Below, piece after piece: positions 35,701-48,010 of a stretch of 64,000 bases of DNA. The position numbers and the translations under genes were made by a program. The notes beneath the pieces were generated by a model that was not told the DNA's origin, made no database searches, and saw only the letters and a program-made list of their open reading frames with translations. The DNA comes from Penelope pileata (taxonomy: Eukaryota > Chordata > Aves > Galliformes > Cracidae): assembly GCA_013396635.1 (NCBI GenBank), contig WBMW01005873.1, forward strand, positions 496,001 through 560,000, in the 5' to 3' direction. The number at the start of each line of letters is the position of its first letter. Position 1 is the first letter of the stretch.

Positions 35701-38670
35701 TCCACAGCTCCTTCACAGGAGGGCACAGGTTAATCAGAGTCAGTGATAACAGTACAGTTTCAGTTTAATGTGCAATTAGTTTTTGGCTGCTTGGCATTGC
35801 ACACACAGCAGCTACAGCGCATGCACACAGAAATGCATACACACATCCCCATACAAAGACAGAGCACAATCCAAAATAAACACCAAATCCAAAATAAACA
35901 CCAAAAAAACAGTATTTGTATTCCTTCTGGCTGTGTTGCTTTTTCTCAGTCTATAGAAATCTGCACAAAGATAAAATGAGAAATTCTAACTCTTAAATTT
36001 CCACATTGACCCATCATTGAAAAGTTGTGGATTTTGCTATTGCTACATCAAGACAGCCCATACTAAGTTTCCTAAAGTTGCTTCAAATTTAAACTGGGAC
36101 AACTGGAAAAAACAAACTGCATGCCTGTGACAACACAGCAGAAGTCTCACCCTGTCATGCTTAGCCTAAACTGAAACCTGCCAGTTCACAGACCCCGCAA
36201 GCCACACATCTGTTCCTCCAGCCAGTCCCACCACGTCTCCATCTCCCAGCTCTGCAATGCAGCTCCACTGCTGTGCCTCCTGCTGAGGCCCCACGTGCTC
36301 AGTGCAGCCACTATCTCTTAGACCTGTTGCAACCATGGCATTCCTTGGCTGGGCACCCATTTCTACATCTGCTCAGCTTGGACTCGTTGCCACTGCAGCA
36401 GCTCAGGAGTCTCCTGAGCCCACAGAAAATCATCCACCAAACACACAGAGCCTCTGGAAACAGCACTTTCCAGAAAGTCCCAGAATCAGGGAAGCCCCAC
36501 ATAGGCAGTCTCAGCAAAGAGGAGGAACAAAGAGAGATTGAAAGGAGGGACTAATGTGCAAAATGCCAACCACATGAATTTTCATTTATAACAGAAATGC
36601 CCTAGTGTAGGATAAAATCTAGTCATGGCAGAGGAATTTATATTGCTGCCATAACCAGTGAAAGCCTGGAGCAGCCACGTGTCCTGGAGCGAGAGGCCAC
36701 TCACCCCTGCTGCAATAATTTGCAGCCATAAACAGCAAAACTCTGCAAGAGAGAGATTCTCCCCTCCCTTGGGACTGTCTGTGACCCCCAGTGTCGTGGT
36801 ACAAAACCATCAAACAAGATGAGCAGCAGTAAGGAAAGACTGGTCCAGGAAATCCGCAGGGCCAGCTGCAATCAGGAGCAGGCCTTTCTGCATAGGACTG
36901 TCCCTGAGGTCTGGGGACAGGACTCTGGGTCCCAACAAGGGCAAAAAGGGAGCAGAGATTTGCAATGGGAGAAGGAAATAGCAGCTCAGGCACTATTTCT
37001 GTGCATACCCAACCTCTGCCAACTACAGCACAGGACTCCATTCTATTTCCCAGATTTCAGCAAGGGAAGCTGGAGCTGATGAATTAATAGCACCTTAAAA
37101 GCAAAGCTCTTCTTTGTGGCTGCTAGTCACAGGTTGGCAGAAGAGCTGCAGAAATCCCATGTCTCAAGGGGGAAAGCAGCAGGTGAAAGTTGTGGCTCAT
37201 AGACACCCGAGCATTTCTTTCTCCAAATATGAGCTCAGCAATTAAATTCCAGTACAGGCAATGGTACCCCAATACAATTAAAGAAATTAAAGACATGAAA
37301 TGTTTCACGATGCAATAAAGAGTATTGAGAACAGGGAATCATTAATATCATTATTACTTTGACTTAAGGGCAAGACAACTAATGGCCAAAAGTGCCACTT
37401 CCCTCTTGACTCAGCCTCCAAGGATAGGGGGAAATTTGGATGCTGTCATGTTTCTGTGCAGTTCCCCAAGTCTATCGTATCCAAATGGTCACTTTGGTTT
37501 CCTCATGAAGGCCCCTGGGCCCTCTTCCAAAGTCCACTGAGACACTAAAAAGCTCTTCTGTGGTTTTGGAGCTGCTCCTTCAGTCCTCTCACAACACCAA
37601 AGCAAAGGCACTGGCAGGGTTAACGCATCCTGAGTGCTGGAGAAGGCACCACTTAAAACATTCAGCAGATGGATGAGTCTGTGCATGCCTGTTCAGAGAC
37701 TCACATCAGGAATTAAGCCTGCAGTGCTCATTAATAATAATGGGAGCTAAATGCTGTATTGCACGTGTCACAATGGGAACGGACTCCTGCTACAGCATGG
37801 GGCTGTCCTAAACAGCTGATTTAATTAGTATATCACAAGTATTGATTCTGGGAATAAATCTGAATTCAGCAAATGTCTCTAACGAGCTTCTTATCCCAGC
37901 AGTGTGTCCTCCACACAAACCAGGAGCACTTACAAATTCAATATATGCCATATCCCAACACCGACACAAAATCTTAAAACCACTGCTGAAGACAGGAACA
38001 AAAATAGTGCTTGCCTTCCTCAGATCTCTGCTTAAAGTTAATTTCTTAAACTCATCTTTCCATATTTTGATTTTATAGACAGATTTCTCTGTTAAAAGAT
38101 TTTTGTTCTTTTATTAGCGAGCAGAGTGTAGTTGTGAACAGTGCAAACTGGTTTCCTGAGAGGGGCCCAGGAGGGAGGTCCTGAGAGTCCTTGGGCTGAA
38201 ACCCAAAATCTGCACAACTAACACTGAGTTGTCTCTGGGAGCAAGGCTTTCCCCTTGAGTAGAGATGCCTGCAAATCTGCAACTCCTCTCTCAGCCACCA
38301 GAACCTGCTCATGTCCCGATTAAAATATTGTGTTCAGAGCAGTCCTTCTGTACGTCTTCTGGTTCATGCGTGCAACTCCATTTCTTGCTGCATTGCTTCT
38401 CATTCTGCACCTCATTTAAAGTCACTCAGGGACTAAACTCTTCTCGCTGCTCACTCCTGTAAGAACACAAATAAGAGTGCAGCAGTAAAAGTTCAGCAGG
38501 TTTTAATCCAGAAGATCAGAGAGCTTTCTCTGGTCTGGTAACGCATCCAAGTGTCCAGTGTGTCTCCTGGCTTTTTTGCAGAGTAAGAGTGCTACCAGAT
38601 CCAGCACTGAATCCTCCTCTGCTTTCCATCAGCAAGTCAGACCGTTCCCTTATAATCCTACAGGCAGGTA
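32728..38670. other. unique non-coding DNA, no gene recognised
   Basis: Holds T13 at 35465-35477 and an 18-base exact tandem duplication at 35869-35904. A TAAT/CAATTG-bearing block near 35265-35370 includes AGAGGCAATTGCAATCAAGC. No exon or transposon is recognised. Confidence 0.5.
35869..35904 (+). repeat. 18-bp tandem duplication, two exact copies
   Basis: The unit ATCCAAAATAAACACCAA occurs at 35869-35886 and again immediately at 35887-35904. This is a recent slippage or a small duplication. Confidence 0.9.
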
Positions 38671-38748
38671 GTCCTGTGCAGAGCCAGGAGCTGCAATCAA
38701 TGATTCATGTGGATCTCTTCCAACTCAGAATATTCTAAGATTCTATGA
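38671..38748 (+). mobile_element. CR1 LINE 3' end fragment
   Basis: The sequence CCTGTGCAGAGCCAGGAGCT, followed by GTGGATCTCTTCCAACTCAG and ending ATATTCTAAGATTCTATGAC, is the classic CR1 3' tail with its ATTCTATG repeat. It is the only forward-strand CR1 copy here, with about 78 bases retained. Confidence 0.9.
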
Positions 38749-41700
38749 CACATCTCTTCATTCAAATTTCCTCTTCCCAGATTTTCCATGCCTTGCCTCA
38801 TATGTTTAAATACATCCAAATTGGGAAGGAGGGAAGATTTCTTCCTACAGCAGTGAAGTGACCAGGCTTCTATCCAATGAATTTGGACTTCACTTAACAG
38901 TTGCTCATAAATACATATATGAACAAAAACATTAATCAGAGGCATCTGCCTCCTTCCAAAGGAGAGACTCCCAAGCTTCTGCACAGGGTCATTAGCCAAC
39001 ACTCCCATCTGCTCTTTGTGAGGAATATGACTGCTTGTTGATAATATTAGATGTGGTATTCAAGGGAAAAATCTCAGATCGTTGTGCATTAGCGCAGCTT
39101 CCCTCCGCTCTGGCAAGTTTGACTTATCATTAAACATCCCAGAAATGTCAGCTTTAAAAATCATTTCTGCTTTGATGTTATTTTCCACCTCTGAGAAATT
39201 GCCACTCTCTTTCTGGGATTTGATTTTTATTAGAAACTTTTTTAAAGGCCAGAAAGCTAGAAATACATCAAAAAATATATATATCAAACAACTCCGCTTC
39301 TTATTCAGGAACAGAGCCAAAACTCTCCCACATTTGGGGCATTTTTTTGTACATAATCATTTTCCAATCTATCTTTTTCTCCCCCATTCCTTTCTACGCA
39401 AATGTACAAAAGGAAAATTGATTTTCTAGGCAAAGTAAGTTATCAGCGATATGTTATATGAGAACATAAGAACAGCCAGTTTGGATTTAAGCAAGAGTCC
39501 AGAGTGGAGTTGTTCCACAGCACGTAAGTGATGCCCACTGGAGGTCAAGACAACACGCTCAGTTCTTCACCCCAAGCCCTCCTTTGTTCCATGTTGTCAT
39601 CAACATTTTCCTTGAGTTTAGAAACCTCAGTGAAGCACAATGACTAACATACACAGTCCATGCAGCTCCAATTCAGTGTTAACTTCTGTTAAACAGCTGG
39701 TGCAAACCCATACAGATACCCAAAGAGCCAAGTGCTCTCTTCCTTTCTTCCATTTACCTAAATGCCAATCCACATGCATATAGATAAAGATGTCAAGAAA
39801 ACATCTCTCACTGTTTTCAGTCTCTCTCTTGAGTTTCCACTGCAAGGGTTCTCAATGTCGTGAGCCAATTAGTTGTTCTTTTCTGGTCATGCCTCCAGAC
39901 TGGCCCGCTCACCTAATGGATCTGCAGGCCAGAATTAGTCATTAATAAATACGGAGGCAGGGTCAGGTATCAGGAGCTATAACGTGGTGGAGAGAAAAGA
40001 TCACTAGGGGAGAAATGAAATTGTTTTATTACACTTAGGTGCCCTTCTGATCTTATCAGAAAGGAAACTGTGGGAATCGAAAGTGAGGGAAGGGAGGGCT
40101 GAAAAATCAAACCAACATTTTTCCTCTAACCAGGAAATATAACACACACATTGCTAAGTTCCTATTCCCACTGGGAAATCCTGTGTGGCCTTTAAACCCT
40201 GCAAACACAGAGTACTGTAAAAATCCAGCAGCATCAGTTCCCAGAGGGACTGTTAGCACAAGAATCTCCTCCCAGCCTGGGTCTGTTAATGGCCAGGAAC
40301 ACCACTGAACCTGTGTTTGGGTCCCAGAGCAGCAGCCAATTTGCCTCCTAATAGCCAGTTCATTACAGGACTGCTTCTGCTCCTCTTTCCAGAGCACTGA
40401 CTTATTTCATTGCACTCAGCTGGATGCTGGGCAGAGCAACCTGCTGAGAAGAAGAGGCAAAGGATGCAGAATCTGCCCTTGCATGTGTGTGTTATTCCTA
40501 ACCACAGGCTGGAAAAAGACTTTTTTTTTCTTTTTTTTTTTTTTATTCATACTTTTTAATGCAAGGACTTCAGGGCTTGATTGTTCTCTGCAAGCCTTTC
40601 TTACAGACTTAAATAAAGAAGTATATAAAAATCATAGCATGGAGGCTCTGCAGAGACCAATCTTGGATCATCTCTACAAAAACTTAATGATCCTTGAATT
40701 CACAGGGAGGAGAGAGGGCATCACTTCTCCCATGAGTACACTTCCACTGTGTAGAAATCAGGCCCAAAGAAAAGATGGCAATTTTATTTCAGGGAAATTT
40801 CTGCAGATCTGATTCTACAAAGAAAACATTGAGATGAAAGGTAATTGAAATGAGTTGTTTGGTTGGTTGTGTTTTTGGCTGGATTTACCAATGTCTCAGC
40901 GTGTGAGCTCCAAAGCTTTCTCCCACACTTGGACTGTAATGACAGCTCACTTGTGTATGGTCTCTACCGTCTAGTAAAAGCTGTGACTGTGCACTGAGAA
41001 CACAGATAAAGTCTCCTTGACCTCTTTCAGACTGCTTCTTTTGACAAAATGTGTAGGAACAGGCTATGTTTGAGATTCACACCCTTCTGCCAAATTTGGT
41101 GATAATTCAACTCATTGAAAACTCATGCAGGCAGAAGATGGACACACGTGCCTAAGCACACACAGTTGCATAAGCCAAGGAGAGCAGGACAGAAACAACC
41201 AAGGAGCACAAATGCAAAGGGCCTTGAAAGAAGGTTGTCACTTGGAGAAGCAAGACACAGCTGCTCTGAGCCACCTGCAAGAAAGAAGGCACCCTGCAGT
41301 GCTCCAGACCCTGGCTTTGTGAACAACTTTCTTAAACTTATTTCCTTGGAAAATCCTCCCTATTTCAGCAGGACTACTTAGGTGGGTGAGTGATGGCACA
41401 ACAGACACAATCTCATGGAAATTGAACCTGCTAAAACTTGAGCCCCTTTGACTCTTCTTGAAGTGTCAAAAGCCACAATCAGAACTGTGGGAGACAAATG
41501 TTACCTGATTAGCAGGAGCCCAGGGAGGCATAATCAAGCAATTCCTAAGAGCAGCTTTCCCAGATCAGCCTGGTAGCCTGTGAACAACAGGTCTACAGCA
41601 GGATTACCAGATCCAGAATCTTTCCTCCAACGCAGATCAACGCCACCTGCTTCTAGGAAATGTATTAGAACAGAGCAAGAATTCAATAATACTTCTCCAA

Positions 41701-42375
41701 GTATTTTTCCAGCCTCCAGGAAATCCTGTTTGAGGTTTTTTCCCCCGTACTTTGCACCCAAAGCTTTTCTCTATGAACTTGTCCAGTAACATTTTACATC
41801 CATGTAAACTTTTAGCAACTACAGCATCCTGCAAGCAAAGAAGCCTACAGCCCAATGGTGTGTTTTGAGAAGATGATTTCATTTTTTTGTTCCTCTAAGA
41901 CAACATCTGGATACCTTCACATCTCCATATTTAAAAAAATATGGGGAAATATTTCATTAGGTTAAAAAAAAAAAAATCCAGCACTTTGAAGTAATCCATA
42001 GCATCATAGTCAGTAACAGAAAGTATCTGACCCCCAGGGTACTCCAGAGACCAACACTGGAGCTTTAATAGGGCACATCAGATGTTGAAACACCCACAAA
42101 TCTGAAAGGCACTCGACCTCGGTTTACTCATCCACCATGTCAAGAGCTCCAAAAAGCCTCTGACACCCAGAAGAGTAAGAGAATAGAAGTTCTCAGTCTG
42201 AACGCCCTTTCTTTCCACAAGCTATCCAGCACGTTTTGAAACATCAGATATTTGATTCTGGCTTTGGAAACTTTTATAAGCTAAGTAGCTAGGCCATGTT
42301 CTTTATGTCTGCTATATTAAATATCATCCAGTGACTACTGGAAGCAATGAAAGCCCTCCAGTTCAGCTTGAAATA
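38749..42375. other. unique non-coding DNA, no gene recognised
   Basis: Includes T9 C T14 at 40521-40544 and A13 at 41964-41976. A segment at about 39451-39490 (GAACATAAGAACAGCCAG) faintly resembles an old repeat seen in reptiles and birds, but the match is too weak to call. No coding gene. Confidence 0.45.
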
Positions 42376-42566
42376 GTTAATCAGGGCCCTAAAGCAGATC
42401 TTTATTAATCTGCTTTCAAAACACAAAAAATCAAGACTATTTTTTTTGGAGGGTTCTCAATGTCTTGAAGAATTACTCATTCAGGCCCTCAGAGTAGATT
42501 ATTTATTAATCTGCTCTGAAAACCTAAAATAGAGAAAAAAAATTAAGATAATCAATGTCTTGAAGA
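42376..42566. repeat. diverged two-copy tandem repeat (~95-100 bp unit), each copy with a hairpin
   Basis: Unit 1 (about 42376-42471) and unit 2 (about 42473-42566) share AGGGCCCT/AGGCCCT, TTTATTAATCTGCT and CAATGTCTTGAAGA in the same order. Each contains an inverted repeat: AAAGCAGAT with ATCTGCTTT (42391-42416), and CAGAGTAGATT with AATCTGCTCTG (42490-42518). At the second stem position copy 1 has an A-T pair and copy 2 a G-C pair, so both arms changed together. A further position changed from C-G to T-G, which is still pairable as RNA. Confidence 0.75.
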
Positions 42567-43584
42567 TTGATGAAGGTGATTTTCACTGACTCTCTATGGA
42601 GGAAAACTTAGAGTTGCTAATAACGAATATAGATCAATAAATCATTCTAGTAAGAGTGACCTAATTAACACTCAAGCCCTGATTTGAATGCATGAAGATC
42701 ATTATTTTGACACAAGGCTCACTCTCACAGGCAAAAAGAAAGACTAAAAACTCACAGGAAAGTTTTTGGAAGCAAATTTTCTACACAAGGTGGGAAGTAG
42801 TTGTCTTTTGAGGTGGAAAGAGCCATCGTTAAAACATAGATAATGATTATACTCCAGCACCAGAGACATGACAGCATCATTCTGGACAGAATATAAGCTT
42901 CATAAGTGATGACTGCCTTTGTAAGGGATGAAGGATCTCCAGAGCATAAACAACACCAGAACACAGAGAATACTCAGATAACATCTCTGCAGCAACCTAT
43001 GGCCATGGAACACAGAAGAGCAGGCAGTCCTGCAGACATCAGCAGGTTTTTCTGGGGGAAATCAAATCCACTGCTTTCTCCCCTCAGTGAGGCTAAGGAC
43101 CAAAGTCAATTGTAAGATTACCCAGGTAACTAAGCACAAAATTGTTCCCTAAAAATACTGTAACGGCCCCAGACTAAACCTACAGAGTTTCATCATTCCC
43201 ACCTCCAATCACCTGAAATAAGAGGGCAGAATTTTCTCCTTGCTTTTATACGAGGAGATGAACAATTCACAAGGTGATCTGCTATGACAGATAAAGTGTT
43301 GTAGTTTTCTGAGTATCACATGTAAATTTGGAAAGATTTAGTCCGTAAATGACAAACGTCTGCTCTTTTGTAGACATAACACAAATGCCAACCTCTGCCT
43401 CCTCAATCATCAGACCTAAGGGAAGATACCCCAACCACAGGCACTGGGCAAGGCAGTTTAGACATACTTAATCTGGAGACTAGGAAAAGATTTCTAGCAA
43501 ATGGAGGAGAGAGTTCCTAGAATAAGAAAAGTAAAGATCCATGGTTTTGAAATTGAAACCAATTTGTGGGCCAACCTAATAAAA
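42567..43584. other. unique non-coding DNA, no gene recognised
   Basis: AT-rich single-copy-looking DNA. No exon, repeat family or RNA gene recognised. Confidence 0.5.
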
Positions 43585-43613
43585 GGATGCATTACTTTTG
43601 GAGCAGCCCTGTA
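43585..43613 (+). mobile_element. solitary mariner terminal repeat (Galluhop-like fragment)
   Basis: GCATTACTTTTGGAGCAGCC followed by CTGTA matches the mariner terminal repeat seen at 5191-5218. Some upstream bases (AACCTAATAAAAGG) may also belong to the element's tail. No transposase coding sequence and no opposite terminal repeat are found within a few hundred bases, so this is a fragment or a much reduced non-autonomous copy. Confidence 0.7.
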
Positions 43614-46600
43614 CATCTGCGATGCTATACACAAATATAAACCCATGTTCATGCTTCTCCTTTTATAGCCTTTGAGAAAGGAGTATGAAATTAGGAAATT
43701 GAATCCATTTAGCTCATTAAACAACAACAGAAAAGCGGAATATTGTTCCATCCAGCTCACGTAATTAACTAACATCTGAATCAGTGCTTGATTGGAGAGA
43801 CTGCCATTCTAGACCAGGAGCCACAACCAGCAACTGTGCTTCTTTGTGAGAGTAATTGAGGAGGGTGCCATGCGATTAGCCCGTGGCTTTACTGATTAAT
43901 TTCTCATTTCTTTGTTTGCATTTGATTTTGATTGATTTTCTGTGCTCTTTGTAAATGAGCAGGCTGCTATGAATACAAAGGCACTCCACATACAACAGCT
44001 ATCAGAGCTCATTTGTCTGTTGTTTTCCTGATAGTTTCTTCACTGCATCCCTTTGCTGACCACGAATTCTCACTCACAGCATCTCCTCGCTGAACTAACG
44101 AGTATGCCTGGATCCCAGTTTGCAGAGAAGAATGATGTCCTTAGCAGAGACACGGTGGGACAGAACAGCAGAGTCACAGCTCTCCTTTGGTGTGAAATTG
44201 AAGTCTGTTTAGACATAACTCGTGGTGCAGCACAATACCAGATTTCTGCAGACCTATGACGTTTGTAGTTAGCTCTGCAGATGCACAGCAGTAAATATTT
44301 TAGGTAGGAAATAGAGGTATGGTGGTTTCATAGGGTAATGCCAAACCTATATGGAGGTGTCTACTCGTCCTGCTTGGCTCTGCAATGAGCTCAATCACAC
44401 GGTGTCATGTCCCATCCCTGGAGGGAGGGCGGGGAGGGGTGGCCAGATTCACAAATCCCCCCAGTTAGATTAAGGTTAAACAACACTCAAGGTCCATATG
44501 TAAGAGGAAAAGACCTATCAACTTCAATAGGAGATTTGTACAAAGCAGTTATCCTAAATGTGCTGGCCCTCCCGCAGTGATATCTACCTAAGCTGTGTGG
44601 TTTTACAGGAAATTAAAGCAAGTCTTGAGTTACTTAGCAGCTTAAAGAGAGAGAAACAGATCACCAGCCCTGGATCCAGTGTCAGGCCTGATGATGGGGG
44701 TGTTCCACTTGGCGCAGAACAAAGAAAAAAGAGAGCAAGTCAGCCCCTCCTAGTCCCTATTTATATTAACAAGAAAAAAGTGGAAGGGATGGTCCCCTCT
44801 AGTGGACACCAGGTCCCCCCTTGTGACTTGACCATTTTTCAGGCACTGTTTTGGGCTCTTCCAGAGTGGTTGAGATCAGTTAAATAAAGGGAAAGGACAC
44901 CCAGCTCCTCTCTGTGCCTTTATATATGTATATATAAGTACATATAGATATCTATATATCTTCATATATACATATATCTATGAAGACACATCAAAGCACA
45001 TTAAAAATTAATCCACATCATACTTCTTAGTATCATTAAGATCATGATAATTTTTAAACATATCCCCAAATCTTTTATGGCTGTAAGGTCTATTCACATC
45101 TCATCAAAACACTGCCTGTCTGAACACGGAGCCTCACAACCCTGTTATCAACACTTTCTCACCTGATGTGAAAGCAGCCTTGCTATTCTCCAAAGACATT
45201 CCATTTGAATAAGTAAACAAAATACACTAACCTAATGCATCTGACATGGAAGAAATCATTTTCGTTTGCTAAGTAATTGGCTAAAAGTAACTGACTCCTA
45301 TTTCCATAACACCAAACTATTTTAGTTATTTATTTAGTTACTTATTTTATTTTATTACTCTTAGCTAGAATTTCCTAAGGCAGCATCCTTAGAAACTGAG
45401 GTTTCCTCCTGCTTTCTGTTACCAAATGATATTACCCCATAATTATAGGCAGCAATATCAGATGGATACATGAACAGAAAGATGAATGATCTGTCAAATC
45501 CATTATATCATACATGAGTTACTGATAGGAGTTTGGTCTTACAGTTAAATCCAGCGGTTGAGAAACCTAGATTTGATGTGTGACTCTTCCTTATGTGTCA
45601 TTAGGAAGTCAATTAATAGTTCCGTGCATCGGTTCATCAGCAGCAAAAAAAATAGATGTTATTGCCCTTACCTCCTGAGGAAAGTTGTCTTGGAGACAAG
45701 TACCTTAATGCCATGAAGTGTTCAGATACTGCATGGACCAATTGTCTAGCAGTTTATGCAAATATCAGTACTGTGTGCTCAGTTTCCTGAACCAGCAAGT
45801 GGTGTTTAATTACCATTCTGTCCACAGCATTGCAAAAAATTAAATCCCAAGTGAGAATAGTTATTCTTTTATTATCTTATGCTGCACTGTTGGAAAGATT
45901 GGAGGAGCTGTGCTGGTGGAAAATGAAACTGACTGTTAAAAAAAAAAAAATGAACTTGAATTGTGAAGACCAATTAGGAAAGAAGAAAAAAAAGCACTCA
46001 AGGATATGGGGCAAAAAATGCAAACCACCACTGTGCTTTCAACTATATGGCAGAAGCAGTGTCCTTTATAGCAGCACCGGTAGGAATAGAAGCTGGGTGT
46101 TATGTTTTTGTATTTATGTGCCTTTGTATACACACTTACAAATTTACATTTATGTATTTATTCACATTTCAGTGTTAGTATCTCTTCAATTGGCAGCAGT
46201 GAGTTCTCTATCCAGCCCTCAGACATAGCTCACTGGAACTGAATGTATCATAAAACAGTCTCTTACCAGTAATGGCTTAAAAAACATGGAGCAGCCAGCT
46301 CGGAGAGGAAAACAACAACACAAGATTCAGGGTAGAGAGAAAGAAGGCATAAATGTGGAGAAACTCAGTCTGAATCTTTACATTCAGTCCCATAGAAGTT
46401 ACATCTTACGTTGATTACATCTTAAAGGATTACACTGAATTTTTATTAGCATGCCATAACACTACTTCTAACGTCACTTCACTCAAACCTAGCAGTAATC
46501 AAGCTAGAGATACAGAGAGGTGCAACCCAGGCCCTCGGGGCACTAGAATCTCACCCATTAAGTTAATGAGATAACAATAAAAAGCCTTCAGAGTATGAAA

Positions 46601-47209
46601 AAGAGCACAAAAGCTACTGAGACTCTGAGCATCCAGATACCATCTTCAAACATTTGTTGCTTGATAGGATGCTGATGTACCAAAGACAATCCTTAGAAGC
46701 CAGATAAGGAAAGTTTTTTCAATAAGAGACTAAATAGCACTGAAAGAAGCTAAACTAATCTTCATTAAATCTAAGTTTGCTGGAGAAACAGTGGAAGTGG
46801 GATACTCTCCTATTCACCTCATGAAGGAAACTATAATAACAATCCTGCAGCATCCATCCCTGCTGCCTGGTGTTACAGAAACTTCACAAAGACTCAAAAT
46901 CATTAAACAGCCAAATACCACTCTATCTATATTAACACATCTTTTTAAAAGTTTTTAGAGTCCTTGTCAGAATACTTCTGTGATCTTAGGAAAATCTTAG
47001 GCACAGGTGGGGCCTAAGCAACCATTTTTCCCTGTTGCTTCCAATTTTAGATCTGATACACAACAGAAAATGCCAGAAGGTCAAGAAACATAATTAGCTC
47101 CAAGCCACAGACAAGCAGATCCTCCCTTCAGCCCACATCTCCAAACAGCAGCCAGTTGGCAGGGAGAAGCTCAGCAGGTTAGCCACGTCCTCTCTGCCCA
47201 CTTGCTAGA
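43614..47209. other. unique non-coding DNA, AT-rich
   Basis: Contains an ATTA-rich, repeat-free block at about 43840-43990 (GTAATTGAGG, GCGATTAGCCCG, CTGATTAATTTC), A13 at 45938-45950 and TTTA-type runs near 45325-45360. No coding gene recognised. Confidence 0.5.
44921..44986. repeat. (TA)n-like AT-rich tract with inverted repeats
   Basis: Imperfect TATATG/TATATA repeat containing the palindrome AGATATCT and an 8-bp inverted repeat TCTTCATA (44959-44966) with TATGAAGA (44979-44986). A simple-sequence tract that could extrude as a cruciform. Confidence 0.8.
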
Positions 47210-47500
47210 ACAAATGGAGCTATTTCAGTCTGCTGTGGCTGCAGGCAAGAGATTAACTCTCGGCCTGATGAATTGAGAGCAGAACTAAATGAAGCAACCC
47301 AATTTTTCCGTTGGGTTCTCTAATTGCAATTCACCACCTCGTAGGGAGAACATAATCTTACATTTTTCCAGCATTTCTGCTGGGTAACACAATTACGCTG
47401 TAAAGCCATAATATGTTATAATAATGCATACCTTTATGGAGCCTCTGACGGTTTAGCGGCGTTGGAAGAGTAAGCCCAGCTCACATTACATGTGGAACGT
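47210..47500. promoter_or_regulatory. candidate conserved non-coding element with two small hairpins (unproven)
   Basis: Repeat-free block with GAGATTAACTCTCGG, CTCTAATTGCAATTC and GACGGTTTAGCGGCG. Two short perfect hairpins lie close together: AACCCAA/TTGGGTT (47296-47317, 8-base loop) and CCAGCA/TGCTGG (47368-47383, TTTC loop). Composition suggests an enhancer or structured non-coding element. Not provable here. Confidence 0.3.
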
Positions 47501-47579
47501 CTTCAACCCCTGAGTTAAGAAGATAGCCAATTAGCACGGTCTGCAAAACCTCCCTGCAATGAAGCAACATGGGAGAGGT
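47501..47579. other. short non-coding spacer
   Basis: Unique sequence between the enhancer-like block and the purine-rich tract. No feature recognised. Confidence 0.4.
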
Positions 47580-48010
47580 GAGCTCAGGGTGTGATGGAAA
47601 CAAAAATTAATGCATGAGAGAAACCCGAAAACCAGATAGGGGTAAAGATAAGTCATCATCTGAGAAGCGGAGAAAGAAATGTAAGACATGAGAGGGACCA
47701 GGAGATGGGGAAACTGAGGGAGAATTTCAAGCAGGCTGAAAAGCGAAGCTGGAGAATAGAAATTTGGAGACAGGAAGGGGAGCAGACAGGCACTCAGTTC
47801 TCTGAATGACAACGGTTGCAGTGGAGAGTCTCAGTGGAGGAGGCCTGAGAGAGAAAACATGGAGCAAGGAAGAGAAGGAGCAGGATTGAGAAATTTGAGT
47901 TGAAATGAAGCAGAGAAAGGAAGTCCCAGGAGAAAGGCAGAGAAAGGCTGAAAGAAACAAAGGAATATGTGCAAAGGAAAAGAAATGAATTAAGACTGAG
48001 AAGGTGTGAT
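47580..48010 (+). repeat. purine-rich (A+G) strand-asymmetric tract
   Basis: About 430 bases in which the plus strand is strongly purine-biased without a fixed repeat unit (for example GGAGCAAGGAAGAGAAGGAG and AGAGAAAGGAAGTCCCAGGA). The bias makes the minus strand look like Ser/Leu/Phe-rich open frames, which are composition artefacts. Confidence 0.7.

Noticed and set aside
39451..39600. GAACATAAGAACAGCC segment resembling an old reptile/bird repeat
   Set aside because: Similarity is limited to about 20 bases and the remainder does not follow the expected pattern. Not reliable without a database search.
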